Assembly (NCBI GenBank): GCA_028285005.1
Contig: JANQQP010000030.1
Coordinates: 1-37,417 of the forward strand
Direction: 5' to 3'
Length of the DNA stretch: 37,417 nucleotides
Source of the DNA: Dehalococcoidia bacterium
GTDB lineage: Bacteria; Chloroflexota; Dehalococcoidia; Lucifugimonadales; Lucifugimonadaceae
Part shown: piece after piece, positions 7,793-16,000 of the stretch
How the letters are laid out: every line of letters begins with the position of its first letter
Numbering within the stretch: position 1 is the first letter of the stretch
The notes under the pieces: model-generated
What the model saw: the letters and a program-made list of their open reading frames with translations, nothing else
Told to the model about the DNA's origin: nothing
Databases searched by the model: none
Made by a program: the position numbers and the translations under genes

Positions 7793-7897
7793 GCCACCCT
7801 GTCACCGCTTCACGCGCGCGCCGTTCGCGGGTAATGTGCTCCGAGGAAATCGACGCGCCAGGTCGTGGGCAGGAAATCGGTCAGCGACCAGGGCGTC

Positions 7898-8764
7898 ATG
7901 TTTCAGACTGGACAGCACATGGCGTTTTTCGACAACGTTCTGGCATTTACGATCCTGATCATCCTTGGTCTGGCGATCTTTGGCGCCGTGCTGCGGGCGC
8001 GCAGGCGTGATATCTGCCTGAAGAGCTTTTCGGGCTACATGGTCTACACGCGGCTCAAGAGCGGCAAGCAGATCTGGGGAGAGCTGACTACCGAGCCGAC
8101 CGGCATCGAGATGAGGTACCGCGCAGATCACCCGGATGTGCAAGGGCATGTCGAGTCGAGCTACATCATCTTCGCTGCCGAGTACCCGAACATCTACCTG
8201 ATCATCCGCTTCCTGGACGAGCTGACTGAGCACAATGCTGAGCGGCGGCAGAAGACGCTGGACCGTTCGTACAAGCCGAACATCTTCCGCAGGGCGAGGA
8301 GGAAGATCCGCAACTGGTTCAACATGATTCGCGACGCCGTGAGCCAGGCCTTCACGTCGATCATCACGGCAGCGACCAAGACTGCTCCGACGGCCGTTGC
8401 GGGTCAGCAGAAGTCGGCGATCGGCAGTGGCAAGGAGCTGGTGGAGTGGTTCGGCAACGCTTACGACCCCATTCTGGAGACGCACATCGGCCGTCGCATC
8501 GTCGTAGAGATCACGTCACCTGAGGGCGAAGTGATCGAATATGTCGGCGTCTTCCGGGAGTACAGCGGCGACTACCTGGAGGTCATGGATGTGAAGTTCA
8601 CGGAGGACGGAAAGAGCCGCATGGTGGACCTCATCGTGCCCCGCAAGCACGGTGTTATCAGGCACGATGCAGAGCCGGTCGGCGAAAACTCGATTCATGC
8701 AGGCGACCCTGCTCCGGCGCTGCTGAAGGATGAGAGCGAGCCGGAGGTCGAGGTGAAGGTCTAG
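7898..8764 (+). CDS. Unrecognised membrane-anchored protein with two beta-rich segments
   Basis: I do not recognise this family. With the ATG at 7898 it has 288 residues; a GTG at 7865 and an ATG at 7919 are alternatives. A single hydrophobic helix (about residues 10-32, NVLAFTILIILGLAIFGAVL) is followed by RARRR, so the bulk should face the cytoplasm. Residues 46-75 (YMVYTRLKSGKQIWGELTTE) and 198-235 (IGRRIVVEITSPEGEVIEYV, then GVFREYSGDYLEVMDVKF) both look like small bent-strand barrels. Between them lies a basic amphipathic region (about 115-150, RRARRKIRNWFNMIRD). The C-terminus is acidic (DESEPEVEVKV). It is read after the FAH-family gene but separated by a 370-bp repeat-filled spacer, and it converges on ccdA across a strong hairpin. 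No function is proposed. Confidence 0.75.
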   Translation: MFQTGQHMAFFDNVLAFTILIILGLAIFGAVLRARRRDICLKSFSGYMVYTRLKSGKQIWGELTTEPTGIEMRYRADHPDVQGHVESSYIIFAAEYPNIYLIIRFLDELTEHNAERRQKTLDRSYKPNIFRRARRKIRNWFNMIRDAVSQAFTSIITAATKTAPTAVAGQQKSAIGSGKELVEWFGNAYDPILETHIGRRIVVEITSPEGEVIEYVGVFREYSGDYLEVMDVKFTEDGKSRMVDLIVPRKHGVIRHDAEPVGENSIHAGDPAPALLKDESEPEVEVKV

Positions 8765-8794
8765 TCGGCTCGAGTCTGAAACCGATTGCAAATG

Positions 8795-8828
8795 AAGAGG
8801 CCGGACAGGATTTCCTGTCCGGCCTCTT
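8795..8828. terminator. Strong bidirectional hairpin terminator
   Basis: AAGAGGCCGGACAGG (8795-8809), loop ATTT, CCTGTCCGGCCTCTT (8814-8828): a perfect 15-bp stem with a 4-nt loop, located between the convergent stops at 8764 and 8849. The flanks are only moderately T-rich, so the call rests on the stem and its position. Confidence 0.75.
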
Positions 8829-8848
8829 GTCGTCCTTATGTCGTTGCC

Positions 8849-9799
8849 TTAGCCGACGCCGAAGTTGCGGGCCAGCTCACCTTCGGTCAGCCAGTAGAAG
8901 ATGAGGTAGCCACCGACGATGATCAGGATGCCGGCAGAGATGGAGTTCAGGTAGGGCATAACCTTCCTGATCTGGTTCACCAGAGCGCCCTTGAAGATAG
9001 CGATCGAGACGGTGATGACCGTGATGACGAAGGCCATACCGAGCGCGTACGCCAGGAACTGTGTCGAGGCGTTGAGAACTCCGTCGATTCCGCTCCTGCC
9101 TGCCAGAGACGCAGTGATGATTCCCAGGAAGATGGGCAGCGTGCATGACAGCGACGCGGTGGCGTAGCTGATACCGAACAGGAAGTAGCCTCGCAGGCTC
9201 TGGTCTCGTGGGTCGCCAATGCGGCTTGCGGCCGACTGCGCCGCTCCAGTGTAGAGCTTGCCGCCTGCGAAGAGGTAGGCGCCGAGCATGGCCATCAGGA
9301 AGCCGAGGATGAAGCTGACCCAGGGGAAGATGCTTGCTACGGACCTTGCGCCGGCCGAGACGGTGAGTCCGACTGTGCCAAAGAGGACGACGAAGCCGAG
9401 GCCGAGCGCGGCGCTGACATAGAGCGCTTTGATCAACTGACGGCTGATCTGGAAGGTGCCTCTGCTCGAACTGCCATCGGTAACTCCCTGCCCATCGCCG
9501 ACGTACATGCCCAGATATGCGGGCAGCATCACGAAGCCACATGGATTGACGGTCGCAACCATTCCGGCTCCGAATGCGAAGCCGAAGGGCAGCCAGACAC
9601 CGACATCGCTGAGTTCACTTGTCGATCTGCCGGAAACGGTCAGGAACTGGCCGATGATGCTGTTGCCACCGGGGCCAATGGTGAACCCGGCGATGAGGGC
9701 GCCGACGATCACTGTCAGGGCGACCGTGCCTGGCAGCCAGAACTTCCCCAGCTCAAAAGCGGGGGCTTGATCGCCCTGGATTGTGGCTTGCTGCTCCAT
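8849..9799 (-). CDS. ccdA: CcdA-like cytochrome c biogenesis / thiol-disulfide transmembrane protein
   Basis: 316 residues, seven or so hydrophobic helices. The CcdA/DsbD-beta core carries the two membrane cysteines that relay electrons from cytoplasmic thioredoxin to extracytoplasmic thiol proteins: one in MVATVNPCGFVMLPAYLG and one in TASLSCTLPIFLG. A further N-terminal helix (about 20-42, LPGTVALTVIVGALIAGFTI) precedes the core, so it is somewhat longer than minimal CcdA (about 230 residues). The ATG at 9799 follows AAGGA with an 8-nt spacer; the frame stays open upstream without a better start. No thioredoxin-like or heme-lyase gene is adjacent, so its redox partner lies elsewhere. Role in cytochrome c maturation is family knowledge. 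Confidence 0.87.
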   Translation of the reverse strand: MEQQATIQGDQAPAFELGKFWLPGTVALTVIVGALIAGFTIGPGGNSIIGQFLTVSGRSTSELSDVGVWLPFGFAFGAGMVATVNPCGFVMLPAYLGMYVGDGQGVTDGSSSRGTFQISRQLIKALYVSAALGLGFVVLFGTVGLTVSAGARSVASIFPWVSFILGFLMAMLGAYLFAGGKLYTGAAQSAASRIGDPRDQSLRGYFLFGISYATASLSCTLPIFLGIITASLAGRSGIDGVLNASTQFLAYALGMAFVITVITVSIAIFKGALVNQIRKVMPYLNSISAGILIIVGGYLIFYWLTEGELARNFGVG

Positions 9800-9980
9800 G
9801 AACGCTGTCCTTACGGTGCTCTTAAGTAAGTCTAGCCTCGGCCACCCAACCGTTGTATACGGCTGGCACCCGCTGAGGGAGTGCTTTTTAGCGGCATGTG
9901 ACTTCGATGCAGTGAGGAAGAGCGTGGTTCTCGACATTTCGTTGAGATTTGAGAGGAGGTGAGGTTAGAGAGTCTCTGCC

Positions 9981-10008
9981 ACCCTTCGACGGGTTCAGGA
10001 TGGCGGCT
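9981..10008 (+). repeat. Module F (copy 1)
   Basis: ACCCTTCGACGGGTTCAGGA followed by TGGCGG. Near-identical sequence at 20065-20090, and reversed at 20223-20252. A diverged copy may lie near 33133. Confidence 0.65.
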
Positions 10009-10010
10009 TA

Positions 10011-10049
10011 TTCTCCCCCCAGCTTGCGAGGGAGTTAGAGGGTGGGGTG
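10011..10049 (+). repeat. GC-rich palindromic module E (copy 2)
   Basis: TCTCCCCCCAGCTTGCGAGG then GAGTTAGAGGGTGGGGTG; same 3' half as copy 1 at 7541-7578. Confidence 0.65.
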
Positions 10050-10147
10050 TCTTCCCCCCCCCTTCCTCGATGGGAGGGGGTTGCGGTGAGGGTGAAATCG
10101 ACCAAAGGCCGATCGCTGGCGTACTCGGTAACTGACTGAATCAGGGA

Positions 10148-10187
10148 GCAACCCACCCCCTGAACCCCCTCCCTGTCAGGGAGGAGG
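10148..10187 (-). repeat. GC-rich palindromic module E (copy 3, reversed)
   Basis: CAACCCACCCCCTGAACCCC then CTCCCTGTCAGGGAGG. CTCCCTG-T-CAGGGAG is a 7-bp hairpin. Confidence 0.65.
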
Positions 10188-10192
10188 AAGTG

Positions 10193-10271
10193 TGTCATTC
10201 TGAACTTGATTCAGAATCTCCCGGATCCCTCTCATCCACGGCCGGATCCCTCCCCGATGGTCGGGATGACA
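10193..10271 (+). repeat. TGTCAT/ATGACA-bounded repeat element A (copy 2, 79 bp)
   Basis: Starts TGTCATTCTGAACTTGATTC and ends GATGGTCGGGATGACA. Same left palindrome as copy 1 and same right end as copy 4. It lies about 125 bp before the LuxR-type start. Confidence 0.75.
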
Positions 10272-10396
10272 TATCTGCTCGCCCTGGCCCTTCATCTTTA
10301 CCTGTTTATGGGCAGTTACTAGCATTGAGAGAAGTGGAGAATGGCGGCGCTCCGTGCCTGTACTCGCCGCCCAGGTTCCTCACCCCTCCGACACCC

Positions 10397-11002
10397 ATGG
10401 CCGTTATTGTCGAAGTGCCTGATGAGCACATCTCCCGTCTTGCCCGGCGGCTCATTGGCCGCAGGTCGGGTGTGCGCGTCGTGATCACCAGCGAATCGAA
10501 CGGCAGCAACGGCAACGGGCACGTCGAATCGGACCCGCCGCGTAAAGTGTCGATCCGACACGAACGTCCGAACACCGCCTCCGAGATGCTCGACCTGCTG
10601 AACGAAGGCGTCTGGGCGGTGCTCACATCGTCAGAGCGAGAGATCGAACGCCGGTTGAGAGATTGCGTCGACAGAGTGCGCGCCGGTTCTTCACCGTTGT
10701 TGTCCGATCTCGCAGGTGACCGCGGCGAGGTTGGCGCGTTTTTCGAGGTGTTGCAGGCCCGCGGCGCTGCGAGGCGTCAGCGTTCTGGTGAGCGTCGAGA
10801 CAATCCGCTATCGGAGCGTGAGACCGAGATACTGCAGCGAATCTCTGAGGGCTGGACCAGCCGCGAGATCGCCGATGAGATGGGCTTTCAGCTCCAGACG
10901 GTGAAGAACAAGGTGACAACCATCTTGACGAAGACACAGGCCCGTTCCCGTACACAGGCAGTGGCGAAGGCGCTTACGGACGGCTGGATCAAGGCAAGCT
11001 GA
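10397..11002 (+). CDS. LuxR/NarL-type transcriptional regulator with degenerate N-terminal domain
   Basis: 201 residues. The C-terminal 65 residues are a LuxR-type HTH: NPLSERETEILQRISEGWTS then REIADEMGFQLQTVKNKVTT, ending ARSRTQAVAKALTDGWI. This is the NarL/FixJ DNA-binding layout. The N-terminal 120 residues resemble only the last part of a receiver module (TASEMLDLLNEGVWAVLTSS and RVRAGSSPLLSDLAG correspond to the alpha4-beta5-alpha5 and linker region); no phosphoacceptor Asp is evident. It is therefore probably not a standard response regulator. The ATG at 10397 is chosen because the open frame upstream runs into repeat element A, whose translation is not protein-like. Convergent with the Nudix gene, with only 2 bp between stops. 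Confidence 0.82.
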   Translation: MAVIVEVPDEHISRLARRLIGRRSGVRVVITSESNGSNGNGHVESDPPRKVSIRHERPNTASEMLDLLNEGVWAVLTSSEREIERRLRDCVDRVRAGSSPLLSDLAGDRGEVGAFFEVLQARGAARRQRSGERRDNPLSERETEILQRISEGWTSREIADEMGFQLQTVKNKVTTILTKTQARSRTQAVAKALTDGWIKAS

Positions 11003-11004
11003 GA

Positions 11005-12120
11005 CTAGCCGTCGTCTGCCGCAAGCAGCCGCGCTACAGCGCCGAGCGTAACGCCGTCCATAATCTCGTTTCTCTGGACCATGCCGCGCAGGTCATCAAG
11101 CCTGACCCACTTTGAGTCGATGATCCCTTCGTCGGCCTGGAGCGTGACTGAAGTGCTATCCGGCTCATCGACTTCGGCCAGGACAGTGTAGAAGGTGTCG
11201 CTGATTACGCCTGCGACCGGATACTGCATGCCGATGAGCTTCGCCGACCTCGCGATCAGCCCTGTTTCTTCCTGTAGCTCACGGGTAGCGGTTTCGACCG
11301 GGTCTTCGCCGGATTCGACCAGTCCGGCCGGAAACTCCCAGAGCTCGTCATCGACTGGATAACGGTAGATCTTGATGAGCAGGTGCTGGCCAGATGGCGA
11401 CCGCGGGATGACGAGGATCGCCCCCTCGGCGGTCGATGTGCTCAGGCGGACGTAGTGTCCGACCGTGTCGTCATGTCTCAGGGTGTCGTCTTCGTAGAGC
11501 TTCCACCAAGGGCTGTCGTAGATCAGCTTTGATCGCAGCCGGCGTGGATACGGGCCTGATGGAGCGAGGTCTTTGGAGGGCGGCGCGACCCTGTAGATGG
11601 CAAGAGCGGTGATGTTGGTGCCACTGATCATGTCGCCGCTCGCCACCAGCTCCCACGCTTCCTGCTCGGTGACGAAGCGCGCCTCGGCGATCGATTCGTT
11701 CGCGTCAGGTTTGACACTTGTCTCTGCGTCTTCGGGCAGGTCGGCGACGATGACGTTGTGGGTGATGCGAAAGAAGCCTGCGTCTGACGAGAAGGTGCCG
11801 ATGTTGCGCGGGTTGGAGCCGATGAGTCCGACCTCTTCGGAAAGCTCGCGAAGCGCGCACTGCTCGGGCGTTTCTCCAGGCTCCGTACCGCCACCGGGGA
11901 ATTCCCATGACCAGCGGTCGGGCACGTAGCGATGGACCTTGATCATGAGGAGGCGGCCGTCAGGCAGGCGCGGGATGATCGTGGCGCCGCCGCGACCTCC
12001 GTTGCGTTCAACCCAGGAGTAGGTGCCGGGGTTGCCATTTGGGTGCTCGATCTCGTCTTCGTACAGCCGGACCCAGCGGTTTTCGAAGACTAGCTTTTCG
12101 GCGATGCGCTTGATGGGCAT
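11005..12120 (-). CDS. Tandem-Nudix hydrolase (two intact Nudix domains)
   Basis: 371 residues with two consecutive Nudix domains, enzymes that hydrolyse nucleoside-diphosphate-linked compounds with Mg. Both signature boxes match G-x5-E-x7-R-E-U-x-E-E-x-G-U: residues 77-99 (GGTEPGE...RELSEEVGL) and 266-288 (GLVESGE...RELQEETGL), so neither copy is catalytically dead by motif. Each domain begins with a similar strand pair (VFENRWVRLYEDEIEHPNG; IYDSPWWKLYEDDTLRHDD), pointing to an internal duplication. The second has the EFPAGLVE feature common in ADP-ribose pyrophosphatases. I take the ATG at 12120; the open frame upstream encodes translated repeat module B. The SDR gene lies upstream on the same strand, about 100 bp away. 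Confidence 0.88.
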   Translation of the reverse strand: MPIKRIAEKLVFENRWVRLYEDEIEHPNGNPGTYSWVERNGGRGGATIIPRLPDGRLLMIKVHRYVPDRWSWEFPGGGTEPGETPEQCALRELSEEVGLIGSNPRNIGTFSSDAGFFRITHNVIVADLPEDAETSVKPDANESIAEARFVTEQEAWELVASGDMISGTNITALAIYRVAPPSKDLAPSGPYPRRLRSKLIYDSPWWKLYEDDTLRHDDTVGHYVRLSTSTAEGAILVIPRSPSGQHLLIKIYRYPVDDELWEFPAGLVESGEDPVETATRELQEETGLIARSAKLIGMQYPVAGVISDTFYTVLAEVDEPDSTSVTLQADEGIIDSKWVRLDDLRGMVQRNEIMDGVTLGAVARLLAADDG

Positions 12121-12164
12121 GCGATGAGTGTAGGGGACGGTTGGGAAGGGAGAGGGGAAGACAC

Positions 12165-12204
12165 GAACCCTCACCCTAACCCTCTCCCGAATCGGGAGAG
12201 GGGA
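12165..12204 (+). repeat. GC-rich palindromic module B (copy 2)
   Basis: GAACCCTCACCCTAACC then CCTCTCCCGAATCGGGAGAGG. It is preceded by GGGAAGGGAGAGGGGAAGAC, like the segment next to copy 4 at 31204-31224. It sits between the SDR and Nudix genes. Confidence 0.75.
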
Positions 12205-12219
12205 CGCCACTGGCGCCGG

Positions 12220-13008
12220 CTACAGCGTGGAGGAAGCGATCATGCCGCCGTCTACGAGGATGGTCTCGCCGTTGACGTATTCCCCGAGGGGTGATGACAG
12301 GTACAGGACTGCGTTGGCGATGTCGGACGGCAGGCCGCCGCGCTGAGCCGGAATGCGCTCTTTGAGTCTCGGGTTGGCGACCACGTCGTGAGGCGGACCG
12401 TCGATGTCGTCGCCCTGCGCAGGCAGGCGGTTCGAAATGGCGCCCGGCGCTATGCAGTTGGCGGTGATGTTGGTGCCTGCCAGGTCCACAGCCATTCCCT
12501 TCACCATGCGTCGGAGCCCCATCTTGGCAACGCCGTATGCAGTCCAGTCCTTCATCGCCACATAGGAGTGGACGCTTGAGAGGCAGATGATCGAGCCGCC
12601 GGTCTCCTGGGCTATCATCGACTTCGCCGCCCGCTGCGAGGCGAAGAAGTATCCCTTGAGCGACAGGTTCATCATGCGGTCCCAGTAAGCCTCGTCGGTC
12701 TCGAAAAAGGGACGGCTCTGGTCGGGAAAGATGGCGTTGTTGACGAGAATGTCGATACCGCCGTGCTCCTTCTCAAAGGCGTCGATCACCGCGTTCACGC
12801 CATCGACGCTGCTCACGTCTCCCTGGTGTACCGATGCGTTGACGCCGCTGCGCCTGCAGACCTCGGCGGACTCCTGAGTGACCTCGTCGTCGACCAGGTC
12901 ATTGAGGCCGACGTTAGCGCCTTCCTTTGCGAGGGTGAGAGCGATGCCGCGGCCGATGCCTTTGCGTGCGCCTGTGATGAGCGCTCGCTTTCCGTCTAGC
13001 AGTCCCAT
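12220..13008 (-). CDS. SDR-family NAD(P)-dependent oxidoreductase
   Basis: 262 residues, a classical short-chain dehydrogenase/reductase. The cofactor motif LITGARKGIGRG (TGxxxGIG) is near the N-terminus, DILVNNAIFP is the NNAG-like strand, SIICLSSVHSYVAMKDW carries the active-site Ser, and AYGVAKMG the Tyr-x3-Lys. The C-terminal LSSPLGEYVNGETILVDGGM is the standard ending. The Arg/Lys following TGA suggest NADP(H), but this is not decisive. GGAG precedes the ATG at 13008 by 9 nt. It most resembles FabG-like or glucose-dehydrogenase-like members; substrate unknown. Its neighbours (Nudix downstream, addA upstream) do not indicate a pathway. Confidence 0.9.
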   Translation of the reverse strand: MGLLDGKRALITGARKGIGRGIALTLAKEGANVGLNDLVDDEVTQESAEVCRRSGVNASVHQGDVSSVDGVNAVIDAFEKEHGGIDILVNNAIFPDQSRPFFETDEAYWDRMMNLSLKGYFFASQRAAKSMIAQETGGSIICLSSVHSYVAMKDWTAYGVAKMGLRRMVKGMAVDLAGTNITANCIAPGAISNRLPAQGDDIDGPPHDVVANPRLKERIPAQRGGLPSDIANAVLYLSSPLGEYVNGETILVDGGMIASSTL

Positions 13009-13099
13009 GTTGGAGTCTCCGGTCGATCAGATTTTGAGGTGGTTCGCTAAGGACGCGGCGTGGCACAGATAAGGTCCGTGGTCTTGCCGACGCGCAATG

Positions 13100-16000
13100 T
13101 TAGCTGGCGTTGGCGGACGATGAAAGCTGCTCTGCGGCCTGCTTGGCTGCTCGCTCTTTTTCCTGTTCCAGGTCCGGTACTTCGTGCTCGGACTCACCGC
13201 CTGCGAGCGCGCGGCTGGCGAAGATGAGTGTGGCTCGGGAGACGGTGAGGCCAGATACCTTTTCGGCGCACCAAGCGTATGCGCCCATCTGCGGCAGGTA
13301 CGGTTCTGCAGCCTGCGAGATGCTGTCACCGCGATCTGTGTCGGTCTTGTGGTCGACCAGCGTGAGCGAGCCGTCGTCTTCAAGGAACATGAGGTCGATC
13401 TGGCCCTCGAGATCACCCGCGTTCATGGGAAACGGCGCGGCGACTCTCACCTCTCGCCATGCCTGTCCTCTCCGGGCGGCTGCGGAGGCACTGGCCATGG
13501 TTTCGGTTTCTAGGGCGGCACGGGACAAGGATTCGACTTCGCCGCTGTCAGCGAGGTTGTGCTCGGCGGCCATCTGCTCGGCCAGTGCGGATAGCTCTTC
13601 GTCGCTCCAGACTGTGAGGTCGATGTGTTGCAACACGGCATGGACAGCTCGGCCAAGATCGGTTGCCGCGCGGCCGGGCTTTGCGGGATCGTCTTCGACG
13701 GTGGATGAAGGTTCCTTGGGCTGAAACTGGAGAGCCGATGCGCTTTCCGGCTTGAGGGCTGTCGGAGTTGTGTAGCCCCGTCGGGACGCTCTCTCGATTA
13801 GTTTGGCCTGATCGACTGCCCATCTGTCACGCTGCGCCTGCTTGTCAGGACTGGTCCTGCCTGTTGAAGGAGCGGGCTGCGTTCTGCCCGGATAGCTCCA
13901 CTCCTGCCACAGTTGCTCGTTGCCTTCGAGGTGCTGCTCGATTTTGCCGACGAGCGCTCTTTTCGCCGACTTCCCCCGATAGCGGCTGACGAACAGGTGG
14001 TCTCGTGCTCGCGTTGCCGCTACGTAGAGCAGCCGCACGTCCTCGAGGTCGCCTTCTTCAGCTTCCTGTGCGAGTGCGTCATCGGCTCCGGAGGTTTTCA
14101 GGCCGATATCCCTGCTGCCCAACTGGACCTCAAGGTGTTGCGTTTCAGCAGAGTCGGCCGCTTCTGCGCGGCGAATGCGGAGTTGCACGGAGTCGGTGTT
14201 GTTCTGCCCGCCCTGCGCTGACGCCATGACTACTATCGGGAACTCCAGCCCTTTGGCGCCGTGGACGGTCATGATCCGGACCGCATCGTTGACAGCGCCC
14301 TGCGAAAGGCGTTCTGGCATCTGCGCGTTCTCGTCCGCCTGGAGAGCGATCCAGCGCGTGAAGTGTCGAAGTGTGATGGCGCTGCCGGAGTCCGGGTCGC
14401 TCAGCGCATTTGCCAGCTCCACCACGAGGTCGAGCCTGCGCGCTCGCTCCGGGCCTATGTGAGTGAGTAGGGACTTCTCTCGTAGTCGGCGTTCACGGAT
14501 GAAGGTTTCGACCAGCGCCGCGGTGTCCATTTCCCGGCTTAGAGCGTGATATCTGTGGAGTTCGGTGAGCGCTGCTGCAACCGACTCTGGCTCGCCGGGT
14601 TGGTTTTCATCGAGGTGGGCAAACCTGCCGCCGGAGCGCTTCCAGCGCAGCAGGTCGGTGTCAGGACACGAGAATGCGGGCGAGCGGACGGCCGCTAGGA
14701 TGGCAACCTGATCGGACGGGTCATCGATCGCTGTCAGGCAGGCGTGCAGGTCTCGGATGTCCTGCGACTTGAAGAGCGGCGCCTGCGTGTCGAGGACGTA
14801 CGGGATGCTCTTCTCGATGAGAGCGTCTTCGAGGGCGTCGATGCCGGTGCGGCGGCGGACGAGGATTGCGACATCGGCGAAGGTTGATGCGCGCAACTCG
14901 CCATCTTCTCCACGGACTTTGAATGTGCCTTCACCTGCGGCGTTGGCGATCTCTGAGATCTGCTCGAACTCCAGCCTGCGAGCGTCGGGCGCGCTGGCCG
15001 CCACTTCGCCGCCGAACCACCTGACGGGCACGCCTTCGGCCTGTGCTTCGGCCTCTTGCAGGCTGTCGTCCCAGCCGAGGTTACGGTGCGGAGCCTGCCC
15101 GCCCGACTCGCCTTCCTTCATCCAGCCTGAGAAGACGGTGTTCACCCATCGCAAGATGCCGGGCATTGAGCGGTGGTTTTCGCTGAGAGGAAGTTCGGCA
15201 CCGGACTCGGCGACCTCGGCCGAGAAGCCAGACGACGATGCAGGGTCCGCTCCACGAAAGCGATAGATCGACTGCTTGGGGTCGCCGACGATGAAGAGAC
15301 TGCCAGGCCGCAGGCGACCGCTCTCGGTGCCGGCGAGCTGCCGGAGCAGCTCGATCTGCAGCGGGTCCGTGTCCTGGAACTCGTCGACGAGGATGAACCT
15401 GAAGCGGTTGGGCAGGCGGTCTCTTGCCTCGGCGTTCCCGTTCAGCAGGCGGTTCGCGAGTACCAGTTGGTCGTGGAAGGTCAGGCGGCCCTGATCCCGA
15501 CGACTCTCGGCATAGGTGAGTACGAAATCGGTGACGCTGGTCAGCAGCGTCGATAAAGTCTGCTGCCTGAGCGGTGCCAGCGATTCGTCGATCTCTTGTT
15601 GCAACTGGCCTAAAAGTTCTCGCAATCGTTCCAGCGCTTCCTCGCCGCCGTCGACCTTGCGCCAGTTGGCTTTGTTGCCCTTCCCGCGGAGTTTGAGTTC
15701 TGGCCACTCGGCAAAGTCCGACGCCGGGACTTCCGAGGAATCGCCTGCCAGTGCGAGCAGAGCTGCGATCTCTGGCACGACCTGCTCGTTCACAAAGCGG
15801 CGCATGGTGTCCGTGGGGTCCGGAGCGAATGCCAGAAGTCTTTGAGATTCATCGAGGACATCTTTCAGGCGGGCCGTCGGAATGGCCGCGGGCGGCGAGC
15901 CTCGGTACGCGAACGTATCCGGCTGCAGAAGCTGGTGCACTTCTCCAAGCTTGCGGGCGAGTTGTTTAAGGTGATCGGACGGGTTGCGAATTCCAAGGCG

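Larger units (their letters stand above)
9800..10396. other. 597-bp divergent spacer: half unremarkable, half repeat mosaic
   Basis: Lies between the ccdA and LuxR-type start codons. From 9800 to about 9980 I see no gene and no convincing promoter. From 9981 to 10271 it is almost entirely repeat modules (F, E, E reversed, A). The LuxR-type gene must be expressed from within or just after these repeats. Confidence 0.6.

Noticed and set aside
9951..9964. GAGAGGAGGTGAGG, a strong Shine-Dalgarno-like run upstream of the LuxR-type gene
   Set aside because: No start codon at a usable distance with a sensible open frame; the sequence that follows is repeat module F.
7541..10271. CRISPR array or tandem repeat array
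   Set aside because: Modules are few, differ in orientation and spacing, and have no unique equal-length spacers.
10190..10396. N-terminal extension of the LuxR-type regulator beginning MCHSELDSESPG
   Set aside because: It is translated repeat element A; the ATG at 10397 begins the protein-like sequence.
12121..12210. N-terminal extension of the Nudix protein beginning MASPLPIRERVRVRVRVF
   Set aside because: It is translated repeat module B (the same peptide style appears when the copy at 31228-31265 is translated), so the ATG at 12120 is taken as the start.
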